Origin: QALR01 sp045646925
GTDB lineage: Bacteria; Bacillota; Clostridia; Oscillospirales; CAG-272
Length of the DNA: 5,115 bases
NCBI GenBank assembly: GCA_045646925.1
Contig: JAZRLQ010000024.1
Location: forward strand, 1-5,115
Direction: 5' to 3'
The notes under the pieces are model-generated. The model did not search any database and was not told where the DNA came from. It was given only the letters and a program-made list of their open reading frames with translations. The first letter of the stretch is position 1. Each line of letters starts with the position of its first letter. Shown in pieces: positions 4,583 through 5,115 of the stretch. The position numbers and the translations under genes are program-made.

Positions 4583-5115
4583 ATGATTACCTACACATAT
4601 ATATCAAAAGGAAAATTCGGTTTGGTTGAGAAGCCCAAGCCGATCATACAACACGATCGCGACGCGATCGTCAAGGTCACGCTTGCGAGCATTTGCTCGA
4701 GCGATTTACATATCAAGCACGGCAGCGTGCCGAGAGCGGTGGAAGGAATCACGGTCGGTCACGAGATGGTCGGCATTGTGGAAGAAGTCGGTTCGGCTGT
4801 TACACACGTAAAGCCCGGCGACAGAGTCACGGTGAATGTGGAAACCTTCTGCGGCGAGTGCTTCTTCTGCAAGAAGGGATTCGTCAACAACTGCACCGAC
4901 AAAAATGGCGGTTGGGCGCTCGGTTGCCGCATCGATGGCGGTCAGGCGGAGTACGTTCGTGTGCCGTTTGCGGACCAGGGGCTGAATAAGACTCCCGATA
5001 CTGTCACCGACAGACAAGCTTTGCTTGTGGGCGATGTTCTTGCCACGGGCTATTGGGCGGCGAAGATTTCGGAGATCACCGAGGATGATACCGTTCTCAT
5101 CATCGGCGCAGGTCC
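4583..5115 (+). CDS. Zinc-dependent medium-chain alcohol dehydrogenase, N-terminal part
   Basis: The first 177 codons of a gene cut by the right edge; the whole protein is expected to be about 350 residues. The ATG at 4583 is preceded by AAGGAG (4572-4577) at 5 nt. The GroES-like catalytic domain is complete in its key features: catalytic zinc ligands Cys38, His60 and Glu61 (motifs SICSSDLH and GHEMVG), a candidate further ligand Asp151 (GDVLATG), and the structural zinc lobe Cys90, Cys93, Cys96, Cys104. PGDRV (78-82) and GGQAEYVRVP (119-128) are typical of the family. The window ends within the start of the Rossmann fold (LIIGAG), before the residues that would decide NAD or NADP preference. 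The reaction is reversible oxidation of an alcohol, probably secondary or short-chain, to the carbonyl compound; substrate cannot be read from this part. A 60-nt gap separates it from the RibD remnant with no terminator, so the upstream promoter may serve it too. Confidence 0.9.
   Translation, partial: MITYTYISKGKFGLVEKPKPIIQHDRDAIVKVTLASICSSDLHIKHGSVPRAVEGITVGHEMVGIVEEVGSAVTHVKPGDRVTVNVETFCGECFFCKKGFVNNCTDKNGGWALGCRIDGGQAEYVRVPFADQGLNKTPDTVTDRQALLVGDVLATGYWAAKISEITEDDTVLIIGAG

Noticed and set aside
4626..5017. Several short open frames inside the alcohol dehydrogenase region on both strands
   Set aside because: All are shadows of the open frame starting at 4583, which runs to the window edge and carries the complete zinc-ligand pattern.
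1..5115. CRISPR array, tRNA/rRNA genes, insertion sequence ends, riboswitch
   Set aside because: No regularly spaced repeats, cloverleaf, transposase fragments, terminal inverted repeats or long structured leaders were seen. The longest non-coding stretch is explained by a terminator and a promoter.

Overview
The window looks like a chromosomal segment of a Gram-positive member of the Clostridia (Bacillota), possibly an uncultured gut-type lineage. The clues are the strong AAGGAG ribosome binding sites, consensus sigma-A type promoters, a PrsA/SurA-type lipoprotein directly after mfd, and a DUF5685 + J-domain + small membrane protein cluster whose members resemble proteins I associate with clostridial genomes. 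No species can be named from the sequence alone. All supported genes are on the + strand.

Layout: 3-446 is the C-terminal end of the transcription-repair coupling factor Mfd, cut by the left edge. An AT-rich junction (about 430-475) holds a perfect AT-rich inverted repeat and a TATAAT box. After it comes a four-gene block that reads as one transcription unit: a PrsA-like foldase lipoprotein (533-1825), a DUF5685 protein (1838-2734), a J-domain/TPR-like protein with a very cysteine-rich tail (2700-3290), and a 180-residue polytopic membrane protein (3292-3834). The junctions are 12 nt, a 35-nt overlap, and 1 nt. The block ends in a textbook Rho-independent terminator (3895-3923).

The 265 bases between the membrane protein and the next recognisable coding homology (3835-4099) hold that terminator, a near-consensus extended -10 promoter (3966-3994) and a strong Shine-Dalgarno/ATG that opens only a 9-codon reading frame. 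Next is the C-terminal part of a RibD/dihydrofolate-reductase-like gene (about 4100-4522) that has lost its N-terminal catalytic region and is probably a pseudogene. The window closes with the first 177 codons of a zinc-dependent medium-chain alcohol dehydrogenase (4583 to the right edge).

How the genes may work together: Mfd and the PrsA-like protein are housekeeping functions in DNA repair and in folding of exported proteins. The DUF5685/J-domain/membrane trio is the part worth attention. It pairs a putative metal-binding, isoprenoid-synthase-like helical protein with a J-domain protein ending in a Cys cluster and a membrane protein. Tight coupling suggests a shared, membrane-associated process that I cannot name. 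This is inference from layout and motifs only.
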